Assembly: GCA_030549205.1 (NCBI GenBank)
Contig: JAUKTV010000012.1
Coordinates: 434,001 to 498,000 of the forward strand
From: Apiosordaria backusii
Taxonomy: Eukaryota; Ascomycota; Sordariomycetes; Sordariales; Lasiosphaeriaceae
DNA: 64,000 nucleotides
Direction: 5' to 3'
Both the position numbers and the translations under genes were made by a program. Shown one piece after another: positions 21,250 through 32,290 of this stretch. Numbering within the stretch: position 1 is the stretch's first letter; the number at the start of each line of letters is the position of its first letter. The notes under the pieces were generated by a model that had not been told where the DNA came from, searched no databases, and worked only from the letters and a program-made list of their open reading frames with translations.

Positions 21250-22822
21250 ATGGCCACAACAGCAACAGACATGGCAAGCGACCGGCCCATGTCTGCAAAG
21301 GAGATTGCAGACCAGGCTCTGGACTACGTCTGGGTTCCCCAGCTCCCTTTCAGCCGGTGGTACCGGGCGGCCGATGTTGTCTACTGGGAGGTCAGTTAAG
21401 ACTCCTTCAATACACCTTCCCATACTGACAGGAAGTACAAACGTCTAGGCTAGGTCCTACCACCGCGATGGCAACACTCCTCAAGCATATCTGATGTTCT
21501 ACCGTTACTGCGATCTGGTCGTCAACAAACTCAAAACCCACCCTGAGGTCAACTTTCCAGAACACCGGTTCCAATACAAGACATTGTTCAGGCGTGTCCC
21601 CGAGGTTATGGAGCTGATGGAATCGATGCGGGACAAAATCGATGCATCCTACGACCAATGGCATGCACGGGTCAAGGCCCAGCGGCAATCACGACCTCCG
21701 TCAACGAGCACAATAAGAGTGGTGGACCCAGCCTTGTCTTGGAGCTATGCTTCGCCAGGGAGCATACTAGATGCTAGAACCAGCAAGGATGTTGCCATGG
21801 ACATGGCTAACAGGGAGAGGCTTCGCAGGAGGAATGCAACCAAGACAGCACCCTCTCGGTCCTCCCGCGTTTTCTCCGAGGATGAACTGCTGCGTAGGGA
21901 TATGGAGGCAGCCCGGACTCAGCTGAATCGATCCTACAGAACACCAGACACCGATGAACGCGTACAATCAACTAACTATTCCTACCCATCAATCAAGCAA
22001 TCAGCCCCGCTTTCGTACGACTCGTCTCCTCGTCATCCCATTCATCCTACTCGACCCACACCACCACGACCTCCCAAGCAGCCAACTGAGCTATACCGTC
22101 CAGCTTCAGTTGAGCCCCCTCCACGGCCTAGGAAAGAGTTGGACACGGAAGTTCTAGTTCCTCAAAGATCACAATCACCTGTTCCACCACCAAAGGAAGC
22201 CCTCGAGCCTACCCCTGAGCCCAAAGAGAGGTACACATTTAAACCCGACAAGTATCTGGAGAGCGGCCAACCACTGCGCTCCATCTTCTTGCCAGCATCA
22301 CTTCGGGGACGGTTTCTACGTCTTGCTGAGCCAAACACCAGAAGGGGCCTTGAAATGTGCGGTTTACTCTGTGGCGTGAATCTCAACAACGCCCTCTTCA
22401 TCACACACCTTTTGATACCCGACCAGGATTGCACCGAGAACACCTGTGACACCAGAAACGAGGCGGACATTTGGGAGTTCTGCGAAAAGGAGGACGTGAT
22501 GCAGTTTGGGTGGATCCACACACACCCCACGCAAACATGCTTCCTCAGCTCTCGTGACATGCACACGCAGGCCAGTTACCAAGCCATGTTGCGCGAGAGC
22601 ATTGCTATTGTTTGCGCTCCGCGATATGAACCATCTTGGGGTATCTTCCGCTTAACCGACCCCCCAGGCTTGCCAGGTATGCTGAACTGCCGGAAGACGG
22701 ACCCCTTCCATCCACACGACATCCCGAGCGATCAACTTTACGTTGATGCTCTTCAGCCTGCGGGCCATGTGCATGAGCTCGATAGCAACCTCGAGGTTTG
22801 CGATCTTCGCGGAAAGACGTAG
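21250..22822 (+). CDS. AMSH-like JAMM deubiquitinase (504 aa)
   Basis: Exons 21250-21390 and 21449-22822, with a 58-nt intron (GTCAGT...CTAG) at phase 0. AMSH-type enzymes cleave Lys63-linked ubiquitin chains on endosomal cargo, working with ESCRT, the same pathway as the nearby VPS4. Residues about 1-115 resemble the USP8-dimerisation/MIT-like N-terminus. A Pro/Arg-rich disordered linker (about 125-310) contains several PxxP stretches. The JAMM/MPN+ domain (about 320-500) has Glu349 in GLEMCG and the zinc motif H404-x-H406-x10-D417 (HTHPTQTCFLSSRD), so all metal ligands are present. The protein ends in DLRGKT; animal AMSH ends at DLR, so this stop is natural. The next 59 codons are nevertheless open in the same frame (separate entry). 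The first of three close Met codons was taken as start. Confidence 0.93.
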
Positions 22823-23002
22823 AGCGACGGACCCACCGTCGGGGTTGACTCCTTGGGTGACGACGAAGACGATGACGATTCCACCCTCAGGGCTTACTCC
22901 TTGGGTGGTAGCGATGAGGATGACGATTCCACCGTCAGATCTGACTCGGGGAGCGACAGTAGTGAGGACAGCACATGGAGATCAAACTTCGAAATAGACT
23001 AG
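22823..23002 (+). other. In-frame acidic coding-like extension after the AMSH stop codon
   Basis: After TAG at 22820-22822 the same frame stays open for 59 codons and ends at TAG 23000-23002. The translation is Asp/Ser/Glu-rich (for example SLGDDEDDDDST and SDSGSDSSEDS). It contains a 48-bp tandem duplication (22843-22890 and 22891-22938), 16 codons per unit, whose differences keep the frame. A 72-nt GT-AG segment (22819-22890: GTAGAG...CCTCAG, with GTTGAC inside) could be spliced out without changing frame, which would remove the TAG. This may be an alternative C-terminus, a readthrough product, or a lost extension. Confidence 0.45.
22843..22938. repeat. 48-bp tandem duplication (two copies)
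   Basis: Copies 22843-22890 and 22891-22938 share CTCCTTGGGT and GATGACGATTCCACC blocks with scattered differences. The unit length of 16 codons preserves reading frame. Confidence 0.85.
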
Positions 23003-23708
23003 GGGCCAGTTTTGGGGGCGGCTTTGCTTTTTACCGTGGTCCCGATTGCGGTGTGCTACAGATTATTTTTTCGAAGGACTAGCGATGGCGCCTAGGTTTG
23101 CATTTGGGATCAGAGATATGGGCATCACGAAGCATTGATCATGAGTTCCTGCATGAGTTATATGACATTAGAAACTTAGACAGAGGCAACTCGAGCGGAT
23201 AATACAGCATTAAAGGTTCGACTCACAGCAGTTCAACCTTAAGATATATCTCGAATTACGGATAACCTACCTAGTGAGACGCTTCGATTTGTTTCCATTG
23301 ATGTTTATGGCCTGCCTTTACTCTGGAAGCATCACCAAGAGTTCCAGGTTGATCAGGGGCAGGGTAGCGAGCAAGGTGGGCCCACTGTCGTCGGGACCAA
23401 CCCGCTATTTTCGGGTGCCTTCCGAACTTCTTCTTCACGGGCATCGTCAACATCTCCAGCATCGCGGACTCTCGGGTTCTTGACACGAGAAAAGTCCGCA
23501 AAGAGGGCACTGCGTCATACTCGCGGGCTTGTGTGCCAACGATTGCCGAAGCATTCCAATTGGAGTTTGTACTGTACTTACAACAGGACTCCAAATACCT
23601 CCACCATCTCGACTTGGATAACAACGATAACAAGTCTTGGCCGCCCCAGTATCCTGACAAAATAAAAAGATAACCCTGGTGCCCCGAGACTGCTATTACG
23701 GCCCCGGG
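23003..23708. promoter_or_regulatory. Intergenic, upstream of the Zn2Cys6 gene
   Basis: This holds the 3' flank of the AMSH-like gene and the promoter of the downstream regulator. A minus-strand frame across 23271-23927 has no domain character and overlaps the regulator exon, so it is not called. Confidence 0.4.
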
Positions 23709-26514
23709 ATGGATCCCGAACATCGAGGGGAGCGGCAAAAGCGCCGAAAGATCTCGCTGGCGTGCGAGCCGTGTCGAGAGAGGAAATCTCGCTGCGACGG
23801 AGCCAAGCCGATCTGCTCCACCTGCCAGCGCCGGTCGCTGCCGCTGCATCAGTGTATCTACACGGTTGAGAATGCGAGGACGGCGAGTAATGAGGCGTAG
23901 GTTTATATACTTTCCCCTCCCTTCCATATTTCAAATCATGCTGATGACCTTACTAGCTACATCCGCGTCCTACACGAGCGCATCCAACGGCTCGAGCGGG
24001 CGTGTTCCGAAAACGGGATCCCCACGCCCCCACTTGATTCCGAGCATGCCGTCTCACCGGGTCCGGGTCCGGGTCCGGGTCCGAGTACCGGGAGATCAGG
24101 ATCGGCCCAACCCACACCCACCCTCCCTCATCCAAACGGGAGGCTACTGACACCAGCGATCAAAGACCACGTGCAATGCACCACCACCGCCGCAACCCCG
24201 GCGGTCGTCCCGCCGCACCACCATCTGGCATCCCCCCGCTCCCCAGACTGTGAAAGGTTGGACAGCCTGGAAAACGCGACAAAGATCACGGCGATGGGGA
24301 CGGTCTCGGCGGAGCATGATGTAAACCAGGCGTTTGAGGAGACGCAGGACGAGTTTTACGGGAGTTCGTCGGCGGCGTCTTTTATGAAGGAGGCGTATGG
24401 GTCTGTTAAGCCTCACTATCACTATCATAAAGGGGCTGTGACGGGTAGGGGTATCGCGGAGCAGTCGTTGCCATCGTCATCAACGGCAGTGGTGACAGGT
24501 CCGACGACACTAACAGCACCAAGGCCGTCTTTCCCGGCCCCAAAATCCGACTTTGGTCCACTGAACTTCCTCCAGCCGGATCGGTTTGCGCTGCCTCCAC
24601 GAAATGTCGCTGATTATCTTGTCGGAAGGTTTTTTGACAGGGTCTACTGGCTCTACCCCTTCTTCCATAAACCAACTTTTATGCATGCTTACTACCAGCT
24701 CTGGCAGCCCTCCTCTTCCTCCCCTTCCCAATCATCCCTACCACCGCCGGCTCCTGGGTTGGGATTGGGGAGCTCACCAGGGGCTGATGCGGGGAGTATT
24801 GTTTTTCACTCTGCGTTGAATACGATATTTGCGATAGGGTGTCAGTTTTCGGATTTGGGAGCCAAGGACAGGGTCAGTGCTATTGAGACGTTCTTGGAAA
24901 GGGCGAAGAAGTTTGTGGGGTTGGATTTGATTGATATGCATAATGTGGGGGTGGTGCAGAGTTTGCTGCTTATGACGCTGCTGTTGCAGAGCACGCCTTT
25001 TCCGAGTAGGTGTTGGAATTCGCTGGGGGTGGCGGGGAGGGTGGCGTTGGGGTTGGGGTTGCATACTGAGGCTGGGAGAAGGGGGAGGTCGGAGTTGGAG
25101 AGGGAGGTGAGGAGGAGGACTTGGCATGGGTGTGTGCTGCTTGATATGTGAGTTCTCTGTTGGTGGTTAAGGAGGGGTTGATGCTGATGAAAAGAGGATA
25201 GTATTGTGAGTATGACGTTTGGGAGGCCGACGATGACGGATGTGAATGATCTTCCGTTGCCATCGACGCTTGAACTGGAGGATAATGAGTGGTCTATGTT
25301 GCCGGCTCAAGTGAATGATGAAGTGGCAAAGACGTCGAGGATGAACTTCTTCATTGAGTATATCCGGCAATGCCATATTCTGGGTGAGATTCTGTCTAGT
25401 ATCTACCTCTCTCCAAAGGGTCGAGGGGCGCCTGCAAGCTCATCGGGCGGAGCAGCGGATGAACCGCCACTACATGGATTGGATGCGATACTAGAGCTTG
25501 ATGCCAAGTTGTCGAGGTATGAGGCTGCGGTTTGCCCTATCATGTCATGGACGACGCCCAGCCATATCAGCGGTTTGCCGGAAGACAAGAGGAAAATTAT
25601 TGTGACACAGAGGAACGTGTTACATGCGAGGTGAGACCGATGGCTGGGCCGTGATGATGGATGCGTTTAATCTGACCTTGATAACAGCTTCCTTTATATG
25701 CGGTTGATGCTTCATCGACCGATTCTTACACAAGTCTGTTCCAACTCAGACTCGGGATCAGCAGAGCCCATGTCACTGATAAAGCCAGCACCATTCGGTG
25801 GCAACAGAATGCTGTATGCTTCCTTCGCGGCTGAATGCGCAAAAATTTGTTTAGGGGCAGCAATGGACTTGATCGAACTTGCTTACAGCACGTATCAAAC
25901 AGACACGACGGGAGGTTGGTGGTGGGATGGACTGTGTATGTCAATCATTTGCCTTCATTCCTGATACCTGGTATCTCCGCTGACAAGCCACATACAGACG
26001 CATTCACCGGTGGTCTTGCCGTCATCGTGGCCTACCTTTGCCCCTCTTTACTCGACTCCATGGACCAACGCCGACTGGAAAGGTCATGGGTTCTCTGCCA
26101 GGAGATCTTAGCTCACTTTGCTTCGTTCAGTATCTCTGCGCACAGATCGTTGAAGCTGTTACAAAAGGTCCATGGGGATGTCATGGCGCGTGTTGCTGGT
26201 ATGTTTCTCCCCTGATTTACTCAATGGCATCTGACACACAATCATTAGAACAAGCCGGCGATACTGCTCGACCTGTCCTTCCCACTCCAATTGCGACCTC
26301 CGCCACCCCAGCTGATCAAGGTACAACAATACCCAGAGATGATGGGTCGACCATGACTCAAGCTCATCATCCACCACTTGACTTTGGAAACGGTCTGCAA
26401 TGGCAAGTCCCGAGTGACGGTGATCTGAGCATGTTGAACGTGACATCGCTGTTTAATTGGGATCAGCCGTTAGATTTCTTCACAGGTGGGCTAGGGACGG
26501 AGAGCTTTCAGTGA
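23709..26514 (+). CDS. Zn2Cys6 transcription factor with fungal-specific domain (840 aa)
   Basis: Six exons: 23709-23896, 23957-25147, 25202-25630, 25688-25935, 25998-26198 and 26249-26514; introns of 60, 54, 57, 62 and 50 nt. The N-terminal binuclear zinc cluster is CEPCRERKSRC followed by C-x2-C-x9-C (Cys at about 19, 22, 29, 36, 39 and 49), with basic residues in front. A heptad-like linker (YIRVLHERIQRLERA) suitable for dimerisation follows across the first splice. A GPGPGPG run is encoded by a GGGTCC hexamer repeat (about 24057-24083). The fungal-specific middle homology region begins near YLVGRFFDRVYWLYPFFHKPTF. The first coding exon carries only the zinc cluster, a common layout. It lies 116 bp tail to tail from the hydrolase gene and is a candidate local regulator of the oxidative enzymes at 26.6-34.7 kb. 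Confidence 0.92.
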
Positions 26515-26630
26515 CTGATTTCACTTGACTTATACCTATCTTTCTTCACTCTCCTTAAATAGACAATAATAATAGTAGACATTACATCCCCTCTTATATC
26601 CCCTCATATCTCCATCTCCATTTCCCCACT

Positions 26631-27956
26631 TCATTTAAACCCCCACACCCCCTTAACCCACGCCCTCATCCTCCTCGTAGCATCCCCATCATCCTTCCTC
26701 TCCCCTTCCAACAAAATCCAGTCGTGCGCCTCGCTCTTCACAATCTCCACCCTGACCTCCAACTTCTCATTCACCTTCTTGAACACCTCCGCCAGCTGGA
26801 TACTCTGGTCCAAGAACACCTCCTGCTCCCCAGCCGTGATATACACCTTTTTCACAACCCTATCCAACCCCCTAAACCACCCCTCCTGCTCCTCCTGCGG
26901 CAGGTCCACCGGGATCACCCAACCCCGTTGTTCATCTTTCAAATCCCTCGGGAGTAAATGCCCACAAGCACTGTTGATAGTACGCGAAGAAAGCATATCT
27001 ATCCCGCCATTCCTTCTAAAACTAGCCGACTCAGTTCTTGCCGACACCCAAGGTGATACAAGGAAGGCTCCGCCAATAGGTTGCGCGACGGAGATAGGGA
27101 TGGCTTCGGGGTGCGGGTGCAAGAGGTGGGAGAGCAGCGAGCAGGTTAGGTTCCCGCCGGCGGAGTCACCGCCGAAAATAATATTCTCTGGTTTTACCCC
27201 AGAGGATAGGATGTGTGCCAGCCCGGCAGCAGCTTGTTTTAGTTGGGTTGGGTACTGCCCGTGCGGGACGAGGGTGTATTGTAATATGGCTACTGCTACC
27301 TCACCGGGGGAGGATAACAAATAAGACTGGAAACACCAATGGAAATGCCCGGGGAGCATGGGGACTGCGTAGCCGCCTCCGTGGAAGAACAGGACGACTT
27401 TGGTGGCTTTGGTGCGGTCGCCTAGCCAGAGGAGGGAGGATGGTTGGGGGGCGGAGGGGAGGGGTTCGATGTCGACTTTTAGGTCAGACAAAACGAGGTC
27501 TGATGGGGAGGGGGTGGTGTTGGAAGTGGTGGAGAGGCGTTTGATGGCTGGGAGGGATTGCCGGCGGATCCAGGATTTGTATAGTGCTACGGTAGGGGGG
27601 AGCATGTACTGGAGTTGGAGGGGGGTGAGGTGGCGGAGGGCGAATTTGTTGAAGGCGCAGAGGGTGTAGTATTTGAGGGAGGCGCCGCGGGCGAGGGCGA
27701 GGGTGTGGCAGCGGAGGTTGTTGAGGAGGAGTTGAGGGGGGGCTGGAGAGGGATGTTAGTGATAACACTGGAAAAAAGCAAAAGATGGGGGAAGATTACC
27801 GATGACAAGGAGTTTGAAGAGAAGGGAGAGTTTCCCGAGGAGGGAGAGGGTGATTGGTTTGGATGATGCGGGCGCCTAGGGAATTATGTCAGCAGGGGAA
27901 AAAGGGGTTTGTTGACATCGTGAGAAAATTCTGTGGTGTTGAGATCCGCTTACCAT
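26631..27956 (-). CDS. Alpha/beta hydrolase, esterase/lipase HGGG family (396 aa)
   Basis: Exons on the minus strand: 27956-27954, 27875-27800 and 27742-26631. The first coding exon is only the ATG; a 78-nt intron (GTAAGC...GCTGAC...CTAG) follows, then a 57-nt intron. The frame 5' of exon 2 is closed by the TAG of that acceptor, so a spliced start is required. The protein has a hydrophobic N-terminal segment (LSLLGKLSLLFKLLVI, possible membrane anchor), an oxyanion-hole HGGG at 147-150 and the nucleophile motif GDSAGG (Ser220). A later Asp and His (AHDW near the end) fit the triad. This is the alpha/beta-hydrolase-3 (hormone-sensitive-lipase-like) class, which hydrolyses carboxylic esters or lactones. 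It shares a divergent promoter with the SDR gene, which suggests co-regulation. Confidence 0.9.
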
Positions 27957-28436
27957 TGTTCCAGCCTGTTTTATGACGCAAAGATAAAAATTGTAACCAA
28001 AAACACTCGTCTGATGTGAGAATGGAAACAAAGTAAGAAATCGGTTTCTGGCGGCCTCTCGACGATATTTCCGCATCAAAAGCCAGCCGCATTCTCCATT
28101 CCTCATCTGGACTTTGGTGCGCCTTGGTATCTCAGGTTCGTTCATGTGCTTCGTCTTTACAGGGGGTGGTCCTCGGCCCACTTTGCGGGGTTCCAGTTGG
28201 GTACTGCCAAGACTGGGGAGGGTGTTCGCTGGCAGTTGGAGAGGGCCAGGGGTGCTCCCTGCCATGGAGGGGCGATGGGATGAGGGGCACGAGGAGATCG
28301 GAGGGGTTGTCAGGCACAGCAGTGGCGGTGTGTGGTGTGACTGTGACACAGCGAGCGAGCTCACCTTTTCCCCTCTAACCACAACTTTTCTACCTTTCGA
28401 AGATTCTGCCAGTATTCTTACTTTTTTTGGATCAAG
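27957..28436. promoter_or_regulatory. Shared divergent promoter of hydrolase and SDR genes
   Basis: 480 bp between the two start codons. There is no clear TATA box, and I saw no canonical CGG-N(10-11)-CCG site, although several isolated CGG/CCG triplets occur (28030-28095). The arrangement is typical of co-expressed fungal gene pairs. Confidence 0.5.
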
Positions 28437-29896
28437 ATGGCTACCCGCAGAGAAAACAAGGGCGTTCACCTCGACAACCTCGCCCGAGTCGTCCGCTACA
28501 CAGCCTTCAACGAGTATCTCGCCCTCCCCATTGCCGGCGCCGCTCACTTCCTCACACTCGATTCGTCTGTCAAGTATCTGACCACCCTCTTCGCCCACGC
28601 CCATCGTCTCGGCATCAAACTGAACCCTCGCGATATCAACCTTCCGAAGATCGCGCGCACAGCCTTGACCCTTGGTTTAGTTGGCGCCGCCTACTCTGCC
28701 AACGAGTTCCTCACAAAATGGACCGCCAACAACTGGACGCGCAATAAGCCGGGAGAGTGGGCCATCCTCAACAAGGAGATTGTTCTCATCACCGGAGGTA
28801 GCAGCGGTATTGGCGAGCACACAGCCAAGATGCTGTTGGCTAGACACAAGGGCGTCAAGATTGTCATCGTTGACTTTGCGCCTATGTCCTGGGAGCCGTC
28901 CCCCGCTGACGCCCCCAGAGTCTTCTACTTCCAAGCTGACCTCAGCAAGCCGGATGTTGTGCGCTCCGTTTCTAAGCGCATCAAGAAGAAGGTCGGCTAC
29001 CCGACAGTCTTGATCAATAACGCTGGCCTCTCCCGTGGATTCAGTGTCTTGGAAGGATCCTATTCCGACGTCGAAGTCACCATCAAGACCAATCTTCAAG
29101 CACCCTTCTTGCTCATCAAGGAATTCGTCCCGCACATGGCCAAGACGAATCACGGACATATCGTTTCAATCTGCTCCATGAGCGCCATTGTGCCCCCGCC
29201 GGGTATTGTCGATTACGCTGCCACCAAAGCTGGTATTCAGGCGTTGCATGAGGGGTTGGCGTTGGAACTGAAGCATAGACACAAGGCGGACAAGGTCAGA
29301 CTGACCAACATTATTCCCAACTTCGTTAGGACACCATTGTTCAACGGCGTGCCCCGTCAGTCGCAATTCGGAGCGCCACTGCTTCACGTTGAGACGGTGG
29401 CGGAGGTTATCGTAAAACAAATCGAGAGCGGGTATGGCGCTGTCGTGTATTTGCCAGGAATTATGAGATATGTTACTTGCTTGGTAAGATTCAGTTTCAC
29501 TTTCCCACAGATGACGTGATACAGCAGCTGACATCATTACAGAGGGCGCTTCCCGAGTGGGTCTTCAGATATGTCATCCGAAACGGGACTGTCAATCTGG
29601 CGGTTGGGTTCCAGGGACGGCAGGTCATTGATGAGAGCGGAAACTTGAAGCCTGTCAAGCCTGAGAAAGTCGAAATCGCTGAGAGATCTGACAAATCTGA
29701 GGCAGCTGAGAGACCCGAGAAGTCTGACAGATCTGAGACAGCTGAGAGACCTGAGAAATCTGAGAGAGCTGAGAGAGCCGAGAGGGCTGAGAGATCTGAA
29801 AGGCCTGAGAGATCTGGGAGAGCTGAGAGATCAGAGAGATCCGAACGGAGAGCAGAAAGATCTGGGAGAACTGAGAGATCTGAGAGGTCAAGCTAA
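28437..29896 (+). CDS. Short-chain dehydrogenase/reductase with long Ser-Glu-Arg repeat tail (466 aa)
   Basis: Exons 28437-29483 and 29543-29896, with a 59-nt intron (GTAAGA...TTACAG) at phase 0. It is related to the RDH10/HSD17B11-type SDRs, which oxidise or reduce lipophilic alcohols and ketones at membranes or lipid droplets. An N-terminal region (about 20-95) with two hydrophobic stretches precedes the Rossmann fold: TGGSSGIG at 119-126, NNAG at 194-197, and the catalytic YAATK (Tyr259, Lys263) with Ser in the preceding strand. The fold ends near residue 380. Residues 395-466 are an abrupt low-complexity tail made of AER/SER/PEKS units, not a known part of the family. It lies between, and on opposite strand to, the hydrolase, and upstream of the BVMO. 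Confidence 0.9.
29678..29893 (+). repeat. Purine-rich coding repeat (GAGAGATCTGA-type units)
   Basis: Irregular tandem 9-, 12- and 15-nt units of the GAGAGA-TCTGAG type fill the end of the SDR frame for 72 codons without a stop. On the plus strand the tract is almost all purine apart from CT dinucleotides, a marked strand asymmetry. Confidence 0.9.
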
Positions 29897-30355
29897 GCGC
29901 TGACCAGGACAAAAAAAATCAAATGAAATCTACGAACAGCTGATGATAGAATCTGACGGCATTTATTAGAAATGAATGCAAATCTGACGTCCCATACTCG
30001 TCACAACCCCTTGAAGCCCAACTGTCGCGTGCCGTCCTTTGGGTCCGTGGACCAATGTGGCATTCCACCCTGGTCTCATCCCCAGATCTGCATGCTTGGC
30101 GGACCCCAATCCCTATCTTGGCAGCTTGTTTGTTGGGGAACCGAGGCATCGGGATGGTCCCGCTAGCTTCTATTGTTGCTCCCCGAGTACAGAGTATCGG
30201 CGACGTTGATGCTGGATTGGGTATCGTCAGTATCTGAAGCTTATGAATGAATCCGACCCTCATGGGACCTCCTCACTGCTAATAATGCCAGACTTGTTAC
30301 TCCCTTTGAACCTCTGATTTGCCATCACGAATTCTCACCATCCTGACCCCTCACG
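29897..30355. other. Intergenic between SDR and BVMO genes
   Basis: 459 bp in the same transcriptional direction; it must contain the BVMO promoter. No feature was recognised. Confidence 0.45.
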
Positions 30356-32169
30356 ATGTCCCGAGACAAAGACACCGAAATCCCATTCACCCAATTTGCC
30401 TGTATCGGCACAGGCTTCTCAGGAATAGCCTTAGGCGCCACCATCCAACGATGGTACAACATCCCACCCTCATCTATCCAGTTCTTCGACTCTCAGCCCT
30501 CTGTTGGTGGTACGTGGTCTATCAACCAGTATCCTGGCGCCGCCTGCGATGTCCCCTCAGCTCTCTACTCCTTCAGCTTCGAGCGCAACCCCAACTGGAC
30601 CAGATTCCTCCCTCCCCACGATGAACTCCGCGCCTATCTCACCAAAGTCGCCCAGAAATACAACCTCATTCCCCGGATGAAATTCAACACCAAAGTCACA
30701 AAAGCAGAATGGATCCCTGACCCCTCCAACCCACGATGGCGGTTAACCATCCTCGATCTCCAAACCAACCTCACCTCCCACCACGACTGCCAGTTCCTCT
30801 TCTCCGGCTCAGGACAATTCAACCAGCCCCGTCCCCTGGACGTCCCCGGAATCGAGTCCTTCCAGGGTCCAGTAATCCACTCCGCCCGCTGGAACCACTC
30901 CATCTCCCTCGACAACAAAAAAGTAGTCGTCTTCGGCAACGGCTGCACCGCCGCCCAAATCGTCCCCTCCATCCTCCCCCAAACCGCCCATTTAACCCAA
31001 ATCGTCCGATCCAAACACTGGATCTACCCCCCGTCGACGCCAAAGTCACCCCCTTTGTAAAAAAACTCCTATCCAACATGCCCGGCGCCACCCTCCTCCA
31101 GCGCTTCATCGTGTATTACCTCGCAGAAAAAGACTGGGCCGGCTTCACCCTCACCCCCTCCGGCGCCAAATTCCGGGAAAAACGCCGCAGAATGGCAGAG
31201 GCATACATGAAAAAGACCAGCCCGGAGAAATACCACCCCCTACTAATCCCGAAATTCGAAATCGGGTGCAAACGCCGCGTTTTTGACTCGGGGTATCTTG
31301 AGTGCCTCCACTCGGAGAAAATCACCCTCACAAACGAAAAAGCCGTCGAGATCCTCCCCCACGGCGTCAGAATGTCCTCCGGCAGTATTGTCAATGCTGA
31401 CGTGCTGGTGTTGGCAAACGGCTTCCAAACCAACACCCCCTCCTCCCTCCTCCCCATCCACGGGCTAAACTCCCAAACTTTGGCATCCCACTGGGCAGGC
31501 TTCGGCGGGCCGGAAGCGTACAACGCCACTTCGTTGCATAACTTCCCCAACTTTTTTATTTTGTGGGGGCCTAACACTGCTACTGGGCATACTTCCGCCG
31601 TGATGGCAATAGAAAACGCGGTGAATTTCGCGTTGAGGGTTATTAGGCCTTGTCTAGAGGGGAAAGCGAGCGTGGTGGATGTTACGGAAGAGGCGGAGAG
31701 GGAGTATGTGGAGAGGGTCCAGAGCGCGCTAAGGGAGACGGTGTTTATGAGTGAGAGTTGTAGTAGTTGGTATACAGCGAGAGATGAGCAAACGGGGAGG
31801 GTGTGGAATGGGATGACGTACCCGTGGAGTCAGGCGAGGTATTGGTGGGATTGTCTTTTTGTCAAGGGGGGGGATTGGGTTTATAGTGTGAGTTTTGTTC
31901 TGGTTGGGTTTGTTGATGGAGGGGTTGGGTGACTAATTGTTAATGAATAGGGACCTGTGACTGGGAAATCGAGCATTGTCAAGAACAGGAGGCCTGGGTT
32001 GTGGTTTGCTACCTTTGCGGTGGTAGCGCTGGGAGGCCTTCTTGCTTGGGTTGGGAAGAATCCCGAGTCTCCGTTGGCGTCGGCGTTGGCGGGATCGAGG
32101 TTTGCTGCTGTTGTTCCTGTCATGAAAACTTGGGGGCTGGGTGTGCTGGGAAGAAAGGGGCTGAATTAA
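30356..32169 (+). pseudogene. Baeyer-Villiger-type flavin monooxygenase with a one-base frameshift
   Basis: Frame one runs from the ATG at 30356 to about 31030, then the homology continues in the next frame to 31887 and, after a 63-nt intron (GTGAGT...AATAG), in exon 31951-32169. The break coincides with a run of six C at 31027-31032; one more C would give a continuous protein of about 583 aa. Features include FAD-binding GTGFSG (18-23), the BVMO fingerprint F-x-G-x3-H-x3-W at 169-179 (FQGPVIHSARW), an NADPH-binding GNGCTA (194-199) and an ATGH box near the end. A hydrophobic segment close to the C-terminus may anchor it. BVMOs insert oxygen next to ketones to make esters or lactones. With every motif intact and only a homopolymer shift, sequencing error is as likely as true inactivation. 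Confidence 0.85.
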
Positions 32170-32290
32170 AGGTGGATACATCAACTGAGATATCCAACCA
32201 TATTATTTACGTAAATAGCTGTACACACAATTATATATTATTCATCATCCATCACCCGTCATATCCACCCCAATTACCTATGTACATATA

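Noticed and set aside
27876..28604. 242-aa minus-strand frame across the hydrolase/SDR promoter
   Set aside because: It overlaps both the spliced start of the hydrolase and the SDR 5' end and has no domain.
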